A stretch of 64,000 nucleotides of DNA from Allofrancisella inopinata. GTDB lineage: Bacteria; Pseudomonadota; Gammaproteobacteria; Francisellales; Francisellaceae. The stretch covers positions 1,302,001 to 1,366,000 of the forward strand of contig NZ_CP038241.1 in NCBI RefSeq assembly GCF_012222965.1, written 5' to 3'. The notes under the pieces were generated by a model that searched no databases, was not told the origin of the DNA, and worked only from the letters and a program-made list of their open reading frames with translations. How positions within the stretch are numbered: the stretch's first letter is position 1; every line of letters starts with the position of its first letter. This document shows, one piece after another, positions 1 to 8,986 of the stretch. Position numbers and translations under genes: made by a program.

Positions 1-281
1 TTACGTAGCTTTTGCTGCTGTTGTTCGTATGTTTGAATCTGATTGTTAAGTTCACCACTTGTTATAGAAGTAGCTTGTATAACTTGCATCTGCTTAGAAG
101 CCTCTACACTCTGTGCTTGTAATCTCACAGTAGAATCAAATTTAAGCAAACTTATATAAGATAATACATATAACATCACTACTATAACTATATGTATAAT
201 TACTGCCTTAATTAAAAAAGGATTGTTATCTATCTGTTTTCTAAAGTATTCTAAAATTTTACGATAATTAAGATTTGCCAT
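1..281 (-). CDS. tolA: TolA, N-terminal part (cut by window edge)
   Basis: Partial gene; about 93 residues are visible and the rest lies beyond base 1. The ATG at 279-281 overlaps the end of tolR by 14 bases, as expected for a coupled tolQRA operon. The visible protein has a short cytoplasmic start (MANLNYRK), one hydrophobic membrane segment at roughly residues 24-47, and the beginning of a Gln-rich periplasmic stretch (QQQQK near residue 90) like TolA domain II. By family knowledge TolA links the inner-membrane TolQR motor to TolB/Pal and maintains the outer membrane during division. The call rests mainly on position next to tolQR and on this topology. Confidence 0.85.
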   Translation of the reverse strand, partial: MANLNYRKILEYFRKQIDNNPFLIKAVIIHIVIVVMLYVLSYISLLKFDSTVRLQAQSVEASKQMQVIQATSITSGELNNQIQTYEQQQQKLR

Positions 282-708
282 CTTCTGTGACTAACCCCAC
301 TTTATCAACTCCAGCTTTTTGAATAAGAGCCATAGCTTTTACTACCTGACCATAGTTTGCATTACTATCACCTCTTACATACACAGGCTTTCCTGGATTT
401 TGTTTAGATAAATTAATTACCACGCTCGCAAGCTCTCTAGATTTTAATGGCGCTTTAGGGTTACTAACCCCCTGATTAACAAAATACGCTCCTTGATTAT
501 TTACAGTTACAACTATTGGCTTACTATCTGTAGAGGGAATTTTTTCTGACTTAGTCTTAGGCAAGTCTACTTTAACCCCTTGAGTTAAAATAGGTGTAGT
601 AATCATAAAAATAACCAATAGTACCAACATAACATCTATATATGGAACTACGTTGATGTCTATCATTGGTCTTTTTTTTCTAAAGAACTTTTTATTTCTT
701 CTTTTCAT
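268..708 (-). CDS. tolR: TolR, ExbD/TolR-family energy transducer
   Basis: 146 residues. A basic N-terminus is followed by a single transmembrane helix (about residues 17-42) that contains the DINVVPYIDVMLVLL signature, with the Asp that carries protons in this family. A periplasmic domain follows. TolR works with TolQ as a proton-driven motor acting on TolA in the Tol-Pal system. It lies 11 bases after tolQ and overlaps tolA, so the three genes are probably cotranscribed. The length is normal for TolR. ExbD is the alternative, but the adjacent TolQ and TolA-like genes favour TolR. Confidence 0.93.
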   Translation of the reverse strand: MKRRNKKFFRKKRPMIDINVVPYIDVMLVLLVIFMITTPILTQGVKVDLPKTKSEKIPSTDSKPIVVTVNNQGAYFVNQGVSNPKAPLKSRELASVVINLSKQNPGKPVYVRGDSNANYGQVVKAMALIQKAGVDKVGLVTEDGKS

Positions 709-719
709 AATAAAAGCCT

Positions 720-1445
720 TTAGTAGCTCTCTTGACCGCAGTGTTGGTGCTGCTCTTTAACCAAATTATTATTATGTGCTTCTTTCAACAATAAGATACA
801 TAAATCATCTTGGAATGATTCATAAGTAGACAAAATGTCATCAACTTGATTTGAAAGTCTACTATGACCAATAACAGCAGGAATTGCGACAAATAAGCCC
901 AGTGCTGTAGCTATCAAGGCCTCAGCAATATGCGGAGCCACTACTGATATAGTAGCCTGCTCCATACCGCCTAAAGTATTAAAAGACGACATAATCCCCC
1001 AGACTGTTCCAACTAATCCTATATATGGAGCCACAGCAGCCATAGTTCCTAAAGCTGGAAGTTTTTTTTCTAACTCTTTAGCTTCTTGAGATATAGCTAT
1101 ACTTACAGTTCTTTCCATGCCTTCTAAAATTGTTTCTCCTTTTAAAACCCCAGTATCTTTAAGGTTATTATACTCTCTCAAAGCAGAACAAAAAATTATA
1201 GATTTACCAAAAATGTTTTCTTTATGTTGTAAGTAATATTCATATAGCTTTTGAATATGGTGCCCTGCCCAAAAAAGCTTATCAAACCTGGCTTGTTCGT
1301 GTTTATACTTCTTTACACGACTGTTAACTTCTAACATTATAGCCCATGAATAAACAGACATAGCCACCAAAGCTAACATTATCAATTGTACAATAAAATT
1401 TGCGTGCCATATTAACTGAATCAATGATAACGAGTTATCTTGCAT
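720..1445 (-). CDS. tolQ: TolQ, MotA/TolQ/ExbB proton channel protein
   Basis: 241 residues with the usual three membrane segments: one near residues 15-37 and two around residues 130-200. The family signature is visible as a Gly/Pro-rich block (PYIGLVGTVWGIMSSF) followed by IAEALIATALGLFVAIPAV. It forms the proton channel with TolR. It is the first gene of the visible tolQRA run. The region upstream (1446-1615) is AT-rich and should hold its promoter and that of the divergent lipoprotein gene. Confidence 0.95.
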   Translation of the reverse strand: MQDNSLSLIQLIWHANFIVQLIMLALVAMSVYSWAIMLEVNSRVKKYKHEQARFDKLFWAGHHIQKLYEYYLQHKENIFGKSIIFCSALREYNNLKDTGVLKGETILEGMERTVSIAISQEAKELEKKLPALGTMAAVAPYIGLVGTVWGIMSSFNTLGGMEQATISVVAPHIAEALIATALGLFVAIPAVIGHSRLSNQVDDILSTYESFQDDLCILLLKEAHNNNLVKEQHQHCGQESY

Positions 1446-1615
1446 AAATTTACCCTAAAAACTTTATGTTTATAATTTTTATAAATGCTAACAACATTAT
1501 ACGTAAACTGATATAAATTATAAATACTTTAATTTACTTATCAAATTATAGTTTAATATTAATAAATAATTCTGCTATTATTTTAGTTACCCAACAAAAA
1601 TTATTGTATTAAAAA

Positions 1616-1852
1616 ATGTTAAATATAAAAAAATCCAATAAATCTCTTATATTTTGTTTAGCAAGCTTTGCTTTAATATCATGCTCAAACTCTCAAGGCG
1701 ACTCATTTGGCTATGCTTCACCTCCACCTACTCAAAGAGATATGTACTCTAACGAAGCAGGACCCTTACAACAACCAGGTGGTGTAGCTGCTGAAATAGA
1801 AAGTGAGCAAGGAAATCCTATGGATGATTCAGACTTTACAGTAAGATACTAA
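1616..1852 (+). CDS. small hypothetical lipoprotein
   Basis: 78 residues. It begins with a lysine-rich start and a hydrophobic stretch ending in the lipobox ALISC (Cys about residue 23), so it should be exported and lipid-modified. The mature part is about 55 residues, hydrophilic, rich in Pro, Gly, Glu and Ser, with no recognisable domain. It is transcribed divergently from tolQ and its last four bases overlap the 3' end of pssA on the other strand. Function unknown. Confidence 0.75.
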   Translation: MLNIKKSNKSLIFCLASFALISCSNSQGDSFGYASPPPTQRDMYSNEAGPLQQPGGVAAEIESEQGNPMDDSDFTVRY

Positions 1853-2667
1853 GATTCTGCATCAATTATTTTTTTACCATCTACATTTGAAGATTCATTT
1901 AGGTAATCATTTTCTGTTTTTTTCTTATATTTATAGTGAGAAACTGGTCCTGAGAGTGCATAACCTATCATTATTAAATAAAGGAGTTTCTCAGGCATAG
2001 TAAACAACATCAAGATTATAAGTATAAAACAGATTACATATAATTTACTGATATTACCTTTGCCATCACTATCCTTAAAGCTTCTAAACTTAATATCACT
2101 TATCATCATAAAAGCTAAGTACAAAGCTGTAAATGAAGTTAATAACACTGTAACAAAAGCGTAGTCACCTACAAATGTTTCTTGGCCTAGCCAGATAAGT
2201 CCAGAAATAGTAACAGCCCCAGCTGGACATGGCATACCATAAAAATATAGCCTCTTTTCTATTAAGCCTTCTTCTGTAAGCTCTTTTGGCTCTTGCTGGG
2301 TATCAAACTTAGCCAACCTAAGAGCTACCGCCAACAAATACAAAAATGAAATCGCCGCACCTAAAGGACCAATATTATGCAAACTCCAAAAATATATCAC
2401 TAATGCTGGAGTCGCTCCAAAAGAAACAACATCAGCTAGGCTATCCAATGCTGCGCCAAACGCTGTTTGAGTTTGTGTATAACGTGCAATCCTCCCATCA
2501 AAAGCATCTGCAAATCCCGACAAAAGCATATAACCAGCACTTGATATAAATTTGCCTTGGAAAGCTGCAATGATTGCTAAAAAGGCAAATAACAAACTAG
2601 CACTAGTAAATAAGCTAGGTAGTATGTACTTTGATTTTTTCATATCGATATTTTCTAATAACCACAT
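1849..2667 (-). CDS. pssA: CDP-diacylglycerol-serine O-phosphatidyltransferase
   Basis: 272 residues. Makes phosphatidylserine from CDP-diacylglycerol and serine at the inner membrane. The CDP-alcohol phosphotransferase motif (D-x2-DG-x2-AR-x8-G-x3-D-x3-D) is complete around residues 52-75 (DAFDGRIAR then GAALDSLAD). Several membrane segments follow. The ATG at 2667 has AGAGG eight bases upstream; a second ATG eight codons in is possible. The partner decarboxylase psd is at about 41.4 kb in this window, so both steps from CDP-DAG to phosphatidylethanolamine are present. Confidence 0.92.
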   Translation of the reverse strand: MWLLENIDMKKSKYILPSLFTSASLLFAFLAIIAAFQGKFISSAGYMLLSGFADAFDGRIARYTQTQTAFGAALDSLADVVSFGATPALVIYFWSLHNIGPLGAAISFLYLLAVALRLAKFDTQQEPKELTEEGLIEKRLYFYGMPCPAGAVTISGLIWLGQETFVGDYAFVTVLLTSFTALYLAFMMISDIKFRSFKDSDGKGNISKLYVICFILIILMLFTMPEKLLYLIMIGYALSGPVSHYKYKKKTENDYLNESSNVDGKKIIDAES

Positions 2668-2679
2668 AAGTATAACCTC

Positions 2680-3042
2680 TTATTTCTTCGTCAAATCTGG
2701 TCTTAAGATTTTAGCACCATGTAAATATATGTGGCTAATTTCTTTTTGATCTTTGTTAGTATTATAAGTCAACATTATCCTGATACAAAGATCTAAAGCA
2801 TCTTTAACTTTCATTTGTTGACAATCTAATAATGGTACATCTACTAAGCCTAACTCCCTTGCAGCTACAGCAGGAAATTCTGAACTTATGTCAGATGTTA
2901 CTGTAAATATAATATTTACTATATCCTTATGTGCTACAACATTATCTTCAAGCATTTTTTCAAGCAACTCTTTGGTAGCAACCAGTACATCTTCTTTTGT
3001 GTCTTTGTTTATAGTTGTAGCACCTCTGATAGATCTTTGCAT
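2680..3042 (-). CDS. aroH: chorismate mutase, AroH type
   Basis: 120 residues, the normal size of the monofunctional AroH-class (Bacillus-type) chorismate mutase, which converts chorismate to prephenate for Phe/Tyr synthesis. The N-terminal SIRGATT block carries the active-site Arg, and later blocks (FTVTSDISSEFPAVAARELG, VPLLDCQQM, HIYLHGAKILRPDL) are typical. It sits 3 bases after ispH on the same strand and 12 bases before pssA, so it is probably part of an fkpB-ispH-aroH-pssA operon. Confidence 0.92.
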   Translation of the reverse strand: MQRSIRGATTINKDTKEDVLVATKELLEKMLEDNVVAHKDIVNIIFTVTSDISSEFPAVAARELGLVDVPLLDCQQMKVKDALDLCIRIMLTYNTNKDQKEISHIYLHGAKILRPDLTKK

Positions 3043-3045
3043 AAT

Positions 3046-3999
3046 CTATACCTTAGTAAATTTTTGTTTTAACAATCTAGGTAATGGAAAATAAACTTCC
3101 TCTTTTATGCCTTCAAAGTCTTCAACATCAACATCTTTATCACAAATATCTGATATTTTAGCTACTATTTCCTGTACCAGATACTCTGGTGCTGACGCTC
3201 CAGCACTGACTCCACAAGTGTTTTTGTTATTAAACCATGATCTATCTATATCTAAAGGATTATCAACTAAATAGGAATCAACACCCTCTAATTTAGCAAG
3301 CTCTCGTAATCTGTTTGAGTTTGAACTATTATGAGAGCCAACCACAACAAGTATATCTATATATCCTAACATTGCTTTAATTGCTGCTTGTCTATTTTGA
3401 GTAGCATAGCAAATATCCTCTTTTTTAGGACCTTTGATGTTAGGGAATTTTTTGTTTAAAGCTTCTATAATATTTTTTGTTTCATCTACAGATAAAGTTG
3501 TTTGTGTAGCATAATATAAGTTATTTGGGTCTTTAACCTCTAGTTTGGCAACATCGCTCTCACTCTCAACCAAGTATATCGCTCCTTTTTTGCTACGATA
3601 TTGTCCCATAGTTCCTTGAACCTCCGGATGCCCCTTGTGACCAACTAGTATACATTCAGCATCATTATTGCTAGCTGACCTAACTCCTCTATGAACTTTT
3701 GTAACAAGTGGGCAAGTTGCATCATACAATATTAGATTTTTTGTAGCTGCTGCTTGCTCAACTTTAAGTGAAACACCATGAGCACTAAATATACACACTG
3801 AATTATCTGGAACTTCATCTATCTCTTTAACAAAAATAACTCCTTTTTTCTTAAGCGAGTCTACGACAACTTTATTATGTACTACCTCATGTCGTACGTA
3901 TACTGGTGATTTTTCTACTTCTAAAACTTTCTCTACGGTTTCTACTGCTCTACTTACACCAGCACAAAAACCACGAGGATTAGCCAACAGTATCTTCAT
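3046..3999 (-). CDS. ispH: 4-hydroxy-3-methylbut-2-enyl diphosphate reductase
   Basis: 317 residues, normal length. Last enzyme of the MEP isoprenoid pathway, a [4Fe-4S] enzyme producing IPP and DMAPP. The start (MKILLANPRGFCAGVSRAVE) holds the first cluster Cys. The other expected Cys residues lie in DATCPLVTKVH and in the CGVSAGASAP block, and the HEVVHNKVV, GHKGHPEV and TQTTLS motifs are also present. The start overlaps the 3' end of the FKBP gene by 20 bases, an arrangement common in gammaproteobacteria. Confidence 0.97.
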   Translation of the reverse strand: MKILLANPRGFCAGVSRAVETVEKVLEVEKSPVYVRHEVVHNKVVVDSLKKKGVIFVKEIDEVPDNSVCIFSAHGVSLKVEQAAATKNLILYDATCPLVTKVHRGVRSASNNDAECILVGHKGHPEVQGTMGQYRSKKGAIYLVESESDVAKLEVKDPNNLYYATQTTLSVDETKNIIEALNKKFPNIKGPKKEDICYATQNRQAAIKAMLGYIDILVVVGSHNSSNSNRLRELAKLEGVDSYLVDNPLDIDRSWFNNKNTCGVSAGASAPEYLVQEIVAKISDICDKDVDVEDFEGIKEEVYFPLPRLLKQKFTKV

Positions 4000-4456
4000 T
4001 TAGATCTTCCTCATTTTTTGCAATACCAAGGATTTTTGCCTCAAACACTATTATCTGGCCAGATAGTGGATGGTTAAAATCAACCGTCACATCATCATCG
4101 CCAATTTCAGTTATCAGACCTGGCAACTTTGTACCATCCTTTTGGCTAAAAGAAACTATAAGCCCCTCCTCTAACTCTATACTTTTAGGAAACCTAGTTT
4201 TTGGAACTGAGTAAATACTCGCTGGATGCTTCTCACCGAATGCTTCTTCTGGCATTAAAACCACCCTTTTACTAGTACCTACTTCTGCTCCTATAAGCTC
4301 ATTTTCAACCTTTTCAGTAAAACATCCTTGCCCCATTTGAAAAACAAAAGCACGATTATAATTTTCTGTATCTTCAGCTATAGAGCCATCTTTTAGTCTA
4401 AATTTAAAATGCATTTTAACAAAACAATCTGTAGTTACTTTCATTACAAAAACCAC
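3980..4456 (-). CDS. fkpB: FKBP-type peptidyl-prolyl isomerase, SlpA/FkpB type
   Basis: 158 residues with the SlpA/SlyD-type FKBP fold: an N-terminal strand (FKFRLKDGSIAEDT), the FQMGQG block, an inserted-flap region (residues 55-125), and the closing VDFNHPLSGQIIVFEAKIL. Catalyses prolyl cis-trans isomerisation and is expected in the cytoplasm because there is no signal peptide. It precedes and overlaps ispH, the usual neighbour of this family. It heads the operon running down to pssA. Confidence 0.93.
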   Translation of the reverse strand: MVFVMKVTTDCFVKMHFKFRLKDGSIAEDTENYNRAFVFQMGQGCFTEKVENELIGAEVGTSKRVVLMPEEAFGEKHPASIYSVPKTRFPKSIELEEGLIVSFSQKDGTKLPGLITEIGDDDVTVDFNHPLSGQIIVFEAKILGIAKNEEDLNEDTVG

Positions 4457-4690
4457 ATTAAAACTTTTTTCAACAAGATACCATATTTATGTAGTTTAGT
4501 CATCTTATTGATATATAAATTAAGTTTATGCTGATAGAAACCACCGGACTCCAAAATAAGTGTTATAGTACAAAATACTGGTGTCACATAGTTTGACAAC
4601 ACTGACTTCTTTCTCTACTCTTAATATTATCTTATATCACACACCTTTAGTTTTCTTAAAATACAGTAATTATAAAAAAGGGGAAAGGTA

Positions 4691-5152
4691 ATGAATAAAT
4701 ACATAGAACAGCATTTAGAAAAGCATGAAATTTTAGAATACAATGCCGAAGTTAGCAATTGGCTTTTCCTTATCCCAGCTATCATGGCTTTATTTTTCAT
4801 TTTGGCAGGTACAGCAGAACCAAGAACTGCAGGAATGATGTATTTTATAGCTCTTTGCTACATTTTATACCCTTATGTTATCAAAACATCTACTGAGCTT
4901 GCTATAACTAATGAGAGGATTGTAGGAAGAGTTGGTTTTCTACATGCTAAATTTTTAAATTTAAGGTTTAATCAGATTGAAAGTGTAAAACTGTCTCAAA
5001 GCCTTTTTGGTAGACTTTTAGATTATGGAGATATCACTATTTATAGCTCAAATTCTACTAGATACAGGTTTAAATTTCTCTCTAACCCAATAGCACTTAA
5101 AGCTTTTATAAGTGAAAAAAATATAATTAAGAACTTTAATTCTAATATTTAA
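4691..5152 (+). CDS. PH domain-containing membrane protein (YdbS/bPH2-like)
   Basis: 153 residues. Two membrane segments (about residues 25-42 and 52-66) are followed by a bacterial PH (bPH2) domain with the typical TNERIVGRVGFL and IESVKLSQSLFGRLLDYGDI blocks. A clear ribosome site (GGGAAAGG) lies just before the ATG. Such proteins are small inner-membrane proteins of unclear role. It is a single gene flanked by non-coding stretches of over 200 bases on each side. Confidence 0.8.
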   Translation: MNKYIEQHLEKHEILEYNAEVSNWLFLIPAIMALFFILAGTAEPRTAGMMYFIALCYILYPYVIKTSTELAITNERIVGRVGFLHAKFLNLRFNQIESVKLSQSLFGRLLDYGDITIYSSNSTRYRFKFLSNPIALKAFISEKNIIKNFNSNI

Positions 5153-5375
5153 GTGAATATTATGACAAAGGTTTAAACTTACAATACCTACCTTCACATG
5201 TATGACCATCTCTTTATCATTCTTACTTCATACTGTCAGTAACATAGTTGATGACGGGATATATAGTACACAATAAACTTTCACTGTTTTATTCAACAAT
5301 TTTTATAAAGACTATTTTAAGGCGAACGTTTATAGTAGAATTATTAGTTAAGAAATAATTTTAAGTTTTATCAGT

Positions 5376-6620
5376 ATGAAAAACTATATACACATTTTAT
5401 CTATAGCACTTCTATCAACACTCCTAATAAGCTGCGCTTCTATGGATAAAGATCAAAAACCTATAACTTATCCCACTCTTGACTCATGTACTCCAGACTT
5501 ACTTCAATCTCAACAATCCTTCATATGCCTAAAAAGAGTAAAAGGACCTGACTTCATAGAGACAAATATTAAATTTAGTGCAGATAGCTTTACTTTAAAC
5601 GACCAAGCTAAAGAAACTCTTAATAAATTATATGCGTACCTAAAACTAACTGGTGATACTAACTTTGTAATCAAAGGGTACGCTGGAAAAATAGACTCTA
5701 AACTAATAAAACATAATGACCTGCTGACAAAACACGACCTTCGCCTTTCTAAAGATAGAGCTTCTAGCGTCAGAGAATACCTAATAAACAAAGGTATAAA
5801 GCCTGATGGTATCGAAATCCAAGCTTTAGGATACCAAGATCCTATAGCCCCTAATGACTCTAATGCCAATAGAGAAATAAATCAAAGAGTAGAGATAACC
5901 CTTAAGAGTAAACTTGTAGATCAAGTTGACAACATTAATGACCGTATCAAACACGTTAAAATTAGTAATTATACAAAATTTTTCTCAAACATTTATCTAC
6001 TTAACGATAATCAAGTAGATGAAATGGCTAAGATATATGACAGTCGTGAGAAAAGACCTGTTTTGGGTATTAATTTCAAAATCTTTGCAAATAAACAGTA
6101 TCCTACTAGAGAAGACAATAAAAACTTTAGTATCATCTCTGAACCAAAACCTATAAACGCGTATAACCCTGATAAAAAAGTGTATAAAATAGGGTCAGCT
6201 CAATACAACTATACCTATAAAGGTATAACTGCTCTTACTATCACCGATCTTAAACAGGAAGCTTCTGTAGGTGACTACGTAATTCCAAACGACATCGTTT
6301 TTTCCAATCCACTACCAGCAGAGAGCTTTAAAATGGACAGTAAAATAACTGCTAATGTAATGCAAGATATTATGAATACGGGTACATTCTCGTTTAGCTA
6401 CAATAGTATCTTAATCAACAAAGGAGCCACTGATGGTCTAAAACTTGGTGCTGAAATGATACTTTATGAACCAGAATCAAGAGCTGATGGCTATCCAGTG
6501 CCTCCAAAGTACATTGGTCATGGCTTTGCATATCGTCAATCGGACCATTATGCCCTTGTTTTGATAGTAAATTCTCTCCAAGAGATCACAAAAAACTCTA
6601 TGGCTACTACAGTTTTGTAA
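5376..6620 (+). CDS. OmpA-family outer-membrane lipoprotein
   Basis: 414 residues. A signal peptide ends in the lipobox LLISC (Cys about residue 20). An OmpA-like peptidoglycan-binding domain lies at roughly residues 60-180 (IKFSADSFTLND start; RLSKDRASSVREYLINKGI; IEIQALGYQDP; NREINQRVEI). The C-terminal half (about 190-414) has no Pal counterpart and contains a beta-rich stretch ending in a block (INKGATDGLKLGAEMILYEP) resembling domains that follow LysM-type regions. Francisella has an OmpA-family protein of about this size linked to envelope integrity (FTL_0325/FTT_0831 by recollection), and I infer this is its counterpart. Its stop codon overlaps the dprA start by one base. Confidence 0.8.
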   Translation: MKNYIHILSIALLSTLLISCASMDKDQKPITYPTLDSCTPDLLQSQQSFICLKRVKGPDFIETNIKFSADSFTLNDQAKETLNKLYAYLKLTGDTNFVIKGYAGKIDSKLIKHNDLLTKHDLRLSKDRASSVREYLINKGIKPDGIEIQALGYQDPIAPNDSNANREINQRVEITLKSKLVDQVDNINDRIKHVKISNYTKFFSNIYLLNDNQVDEMAKIYDSREKRPVLGINFKIFANKQYPTREDNKNFSIISEPKPINAYNPDKKVYKIGSAQYNYTYKGITALTITDLKQEASVGDYVIPNDIVFSNPLPAESFKMDSKITANVMQDIMNTGTFSFSYNSILINKGATDGLKLGAEMILYEPESRADGYPVPPKYIGHGFAYRQSDHYALVLIVNSLQEITKNSMATTVL

Positions 6621-7711
6621 TGAAAACTACAACAAAAAATTGTCTAATACTAGCTATATCTCCTTACTTTAGTAATAGTCGCTTTAATGCAGCTATTAGT
6701 AGCAATATTGATTTGGATGATTTGGTAAATAGCCCTTCACACTATCAAAAACAATTATCTCTTCGTAAAGAAACTTTAGATTACTTAGTAGAGAAAAAAT
6801 ATTTACCATATTTGGACAAAGTTAATAAGTGGCTAAGCAAATCAAGCAACTCACTGATAACATATTTTGATAAAAAATATCCTTGTGAACTAAAGCAAAT
6901 TTCTAATCTGCCTATAATATTATATTGTTTGGGTAACGTTGATTTACTTGATACTTACCAACTAGCTATTGTCGGGGCTCGTAATCACACTAGTTATGGA
7001 AAAAATGTTACACAGAAAATTATTAGTGAACTAGCTTATCACAATATAACTATAACCAGTGGCTTAGCCTATGGTATTGACACTCTGGCACACCAGTACG
7101 CTTTGGAGAATAATCTTAAAACCATAGCAGTTATAGGCACAGGTATTGATGTTATTTATCCTAAATCTAATACCACCTTATACCAAAATATTTTATCTAA
7201 CCAAGGTCTTATTATTTCCGAATTTAACCTTGGAGTAGAGCCTCTTAGACACAATTTTCCACAGAGAAATAGAATAATTAGCGCTTTGTCTAAAGGTGTT
7301 TTGGTAGTTGAAGCAGCACAAAAAAGTGGCTCTTTAATTACTGCTGAGCTAGCACTTGAGCAAAATAAAGAAGTATTTGCAATTCCTGGAAGCATTTTTA
7401 ATACCTCAAGTAGTGGTTGTAATGAACTAATAAAACAAGGAGCAAAATTAGTTAGTAATGCTTCTGACATCCTAGAAGAACTAAATATCAATAATAGCCC
7501 TAGAATTATTAATACGTTGGATACTATAGAAATTAATGATGAGCAAAAAGCGGTTCTTAATAGTATCAATAACAGTCTAACCACTATTGATCAAATCATT
7601 AACAACACTTGTTTACCTTACCATAAAATTAGTGAATTACTATTTGAACTAGAAATGAAATCTCTTGTTGAAACAGTGCCTGGTGGATACACTAGACGAC
7701 AACCGTCTTAG
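6620..7711 (+). CDS. dprA: DNA processing protein DprA
   Basis: 363 residues. Loads RecA on incoming single strands during natural transformation. The Rossmann-like core shows LAIVGARNHTSYG, ITSGLAYGIDTLAH, GTGIDVIYP, SEFNLG, FPQRNRIISALS and ELALEQNKEVFAIPGS. The C-terminal 60 residues resemble the winged-helix domain (LTTIDQIIN ... LLFELEMKSLVETVPGGY). The ATG overlaps the stop of the OmpA-family gene (TAATG), so translation is likely coupled. The 3' end overlaps the convergent mlaA gene by four bases. Confidence 0.95.
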   Translation: MKTTTKNCLILAISPYFSNSRFNAAISSNIDLDDLVNSPSHYQKQLSLRKETLDYLVEKKYLPYLDKVNKWLSKSSNSLITYFDKKYPCELKQISNLPIILYCLGNVDLLDTYQLAIVGARNHTSYGKNVTQKIISELAYHNITITSGLAYGIDTLAHQYALENNLKTIAVIGTGIDVIYPKSNTTLYQNILSNQGLIISEFNLGVEPLRHNFPQRNRIISALSKGVLVVEAAQKSGSLITAELALEQNKEVFAIPGSIFNTSSSGCNELIKQGAKLVSNASDILEELNINNSPRIINTLDTIEINDEQKAVLNSINNSLTTIDQIINNTCLPYHKISELLFELEMKSLVETVPGGYTRRQPS

Positions 7712-8838
7712 TCTTGCTCTTTTATTGTTTGGATTAGGGTTTGTGGATCATCAGCATTACCAGGTAGCTCAGCTTTTGCATTACGAAGCTGGATACCTAT
7801 ATCTTTAGACTCATCAATATCATTTGCTTTAGACTCATCAATATCATTTGCTTTAGTGTCACCATCTAAGTTAGCCAAGTCAATAACTTTGCTATCATTA
7901 GAGTAACTCTGATCAAAAGCCTCATCAACCTGAGAAGCTTCATTTATCTTATCTAACTTACTCTTAAGCATCATAGGCGGTTCTACAGATTTATTTATAG
8001 ACACATTCCCACTTGATGCCATTTGTGACTCCACATCAGTACCTTCATAGCCTAAAACCCCAAGTACAGCCTTATCTGTCTCTAGAGCATCACTATCTGC
8101 TTTTAGTTCTTGTTTAAGAATCTTTGCCATGCCATAGTCATAGTTTTGTAAATACGCATTACGCATAGCTATATAAGGGTCTATTGAAACTTCTTTTAAA
8201 TTAGAATATGCTGGTAAGTAAGCCACCCCTTGGTTAATTTGATACGTCCCATAGATACCCCAGCTTACTATATACGAAGCTGCCGGACCAATGGGTGCGA
8301 AGAAAAATACATATGTAAGAGGATTAAACAGAGCATCCACACCATTTGCTACATCCTCTAAAGTGCCTGGACCCAAAAGTGGCCAAACAACATAAGGAGA
8401 TGCTTCATTCTCATCATAGGCACCCCACTTATGTAAGGTTACAGCAAAGCTTTGATGGTATCTCATCTGCTTACCAAACCAGTCATCTGCTACATCAAAG
8501 AAACCTAAAATCCCAAAAGTTGTATTTGTTAAAAACCTAATACTATCATCACCAGCATAGCTTAACTGTCCCTGAAACATATCATTGACTACTCTTGCAG
8601 GTTCAAGTAGGTTCTGAAACATATTAAAAATTCCTGTTTGTACAGAATCTGGCATCACATAATCATAGCCTTTCGCAACTGGAGTGAGAGCATCATAAGC
8701 TTTATCATTAAAAGAATACATGCCTCTGTTATAGTTTTCAAAAGGGTCTCGCTTATCCTTTGTAGTTTTCATATTAGAACAACCACTGACTGTTATTCCA
8801 ACTGCTGAAAGCAATAGTATAAAATTTGTCAACTTCAT
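7708..8838 (-). CDS. mlaA: MlaA/VacJ outer-membrane lipoprotein with long C-terminal tail
   Basis: 376 residues. A lipoprotein signal peptide ends in TVSGC (Cys about residue 20). The MlaA domain follows (about 30-245): DPFENYNRGMYSFNDK, RFLTNTTFGILGFFDVA, the conserved YVVWPLLGP and FFAPIGP stretches. MlaA removes mislocalised phospholipids from the outer leaflet. The C-terminal 130 residues are extra compared with typical MlaA (about 250 residues), acidic and of low complexity, and include a perfect 8-residue tandem duplication (KANDIDES twice). Confidence 0.92.
   Translation of the reverse strand: MKLTNFILLLSAVGITVSGCSNMKTTKDKRDPFENYNRGMYSFNDKAYDALTPVAKGYDYVMPDSVQTGIFNMFQNLLEPARVVNDMFQGQLSYAGDDSIRFLTNTTFGILGFFDVADDWFGKQMRYHQSFAVTLHKWGAYDENEASPYVVWPLLGPGTLEDVANGVDALFNPLTYVFFFAPIGPAASYIVSWGIYGTYQINQGVAYLPAYSNLKEVSIDPYIAMRNAYLQNYDYGMAKILKQELKADSDALETDKAVLGVLGYEGTDVESQMASSGNVSINKSVEPPMMLKSKLDKINEASQVDEAFDQSYSNDSKVIDLANLDGDTKANDIDESKANDIDESKDIGIQLRNAKAELPGNADDPQTLIQTIKEQD
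7804..7851. repeat. perfect 24-base tandem duplication in mlaA
   Basis: Two identical 24-base units (7804-7827 and 7828-7851) encode a repeated octapeptide in the MlaA C-terminal tail. The frame is kept, so copy number could vary without breaking the gene. Confidence 0.95.
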
Positions 8839-8986
8839 TAAGCTTATCTCTTTTTATAGTTAGTAAAAACACAACCTACCAATTATAGTAAATTAAGTCC
8901 CAAAACTCTAATAAAAATTTTCTTAACAGCTGATCTTTGATATCATTGGTTCAAGTATTTTAAAAAAATCTATAGCTTTAGTGGTC

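Noticed and set aside
5510-5869. 119-codon open frame opposite the OmpA-family gene
   Set aside because: Covers the conserved OmpA domain on the other strand; no independent support.
7156-7584. 142-codon open frame opposite dprA
   Set aside because: Fully inside dprA, no homology pattern, shadow of the coding strand.
7804-7851. CRISPR-like repeats
   Set aside because: Only two directly adjacent copies without spacers, inside a coding frame; no CRISPR array or cas gene seen anywhere in the window.
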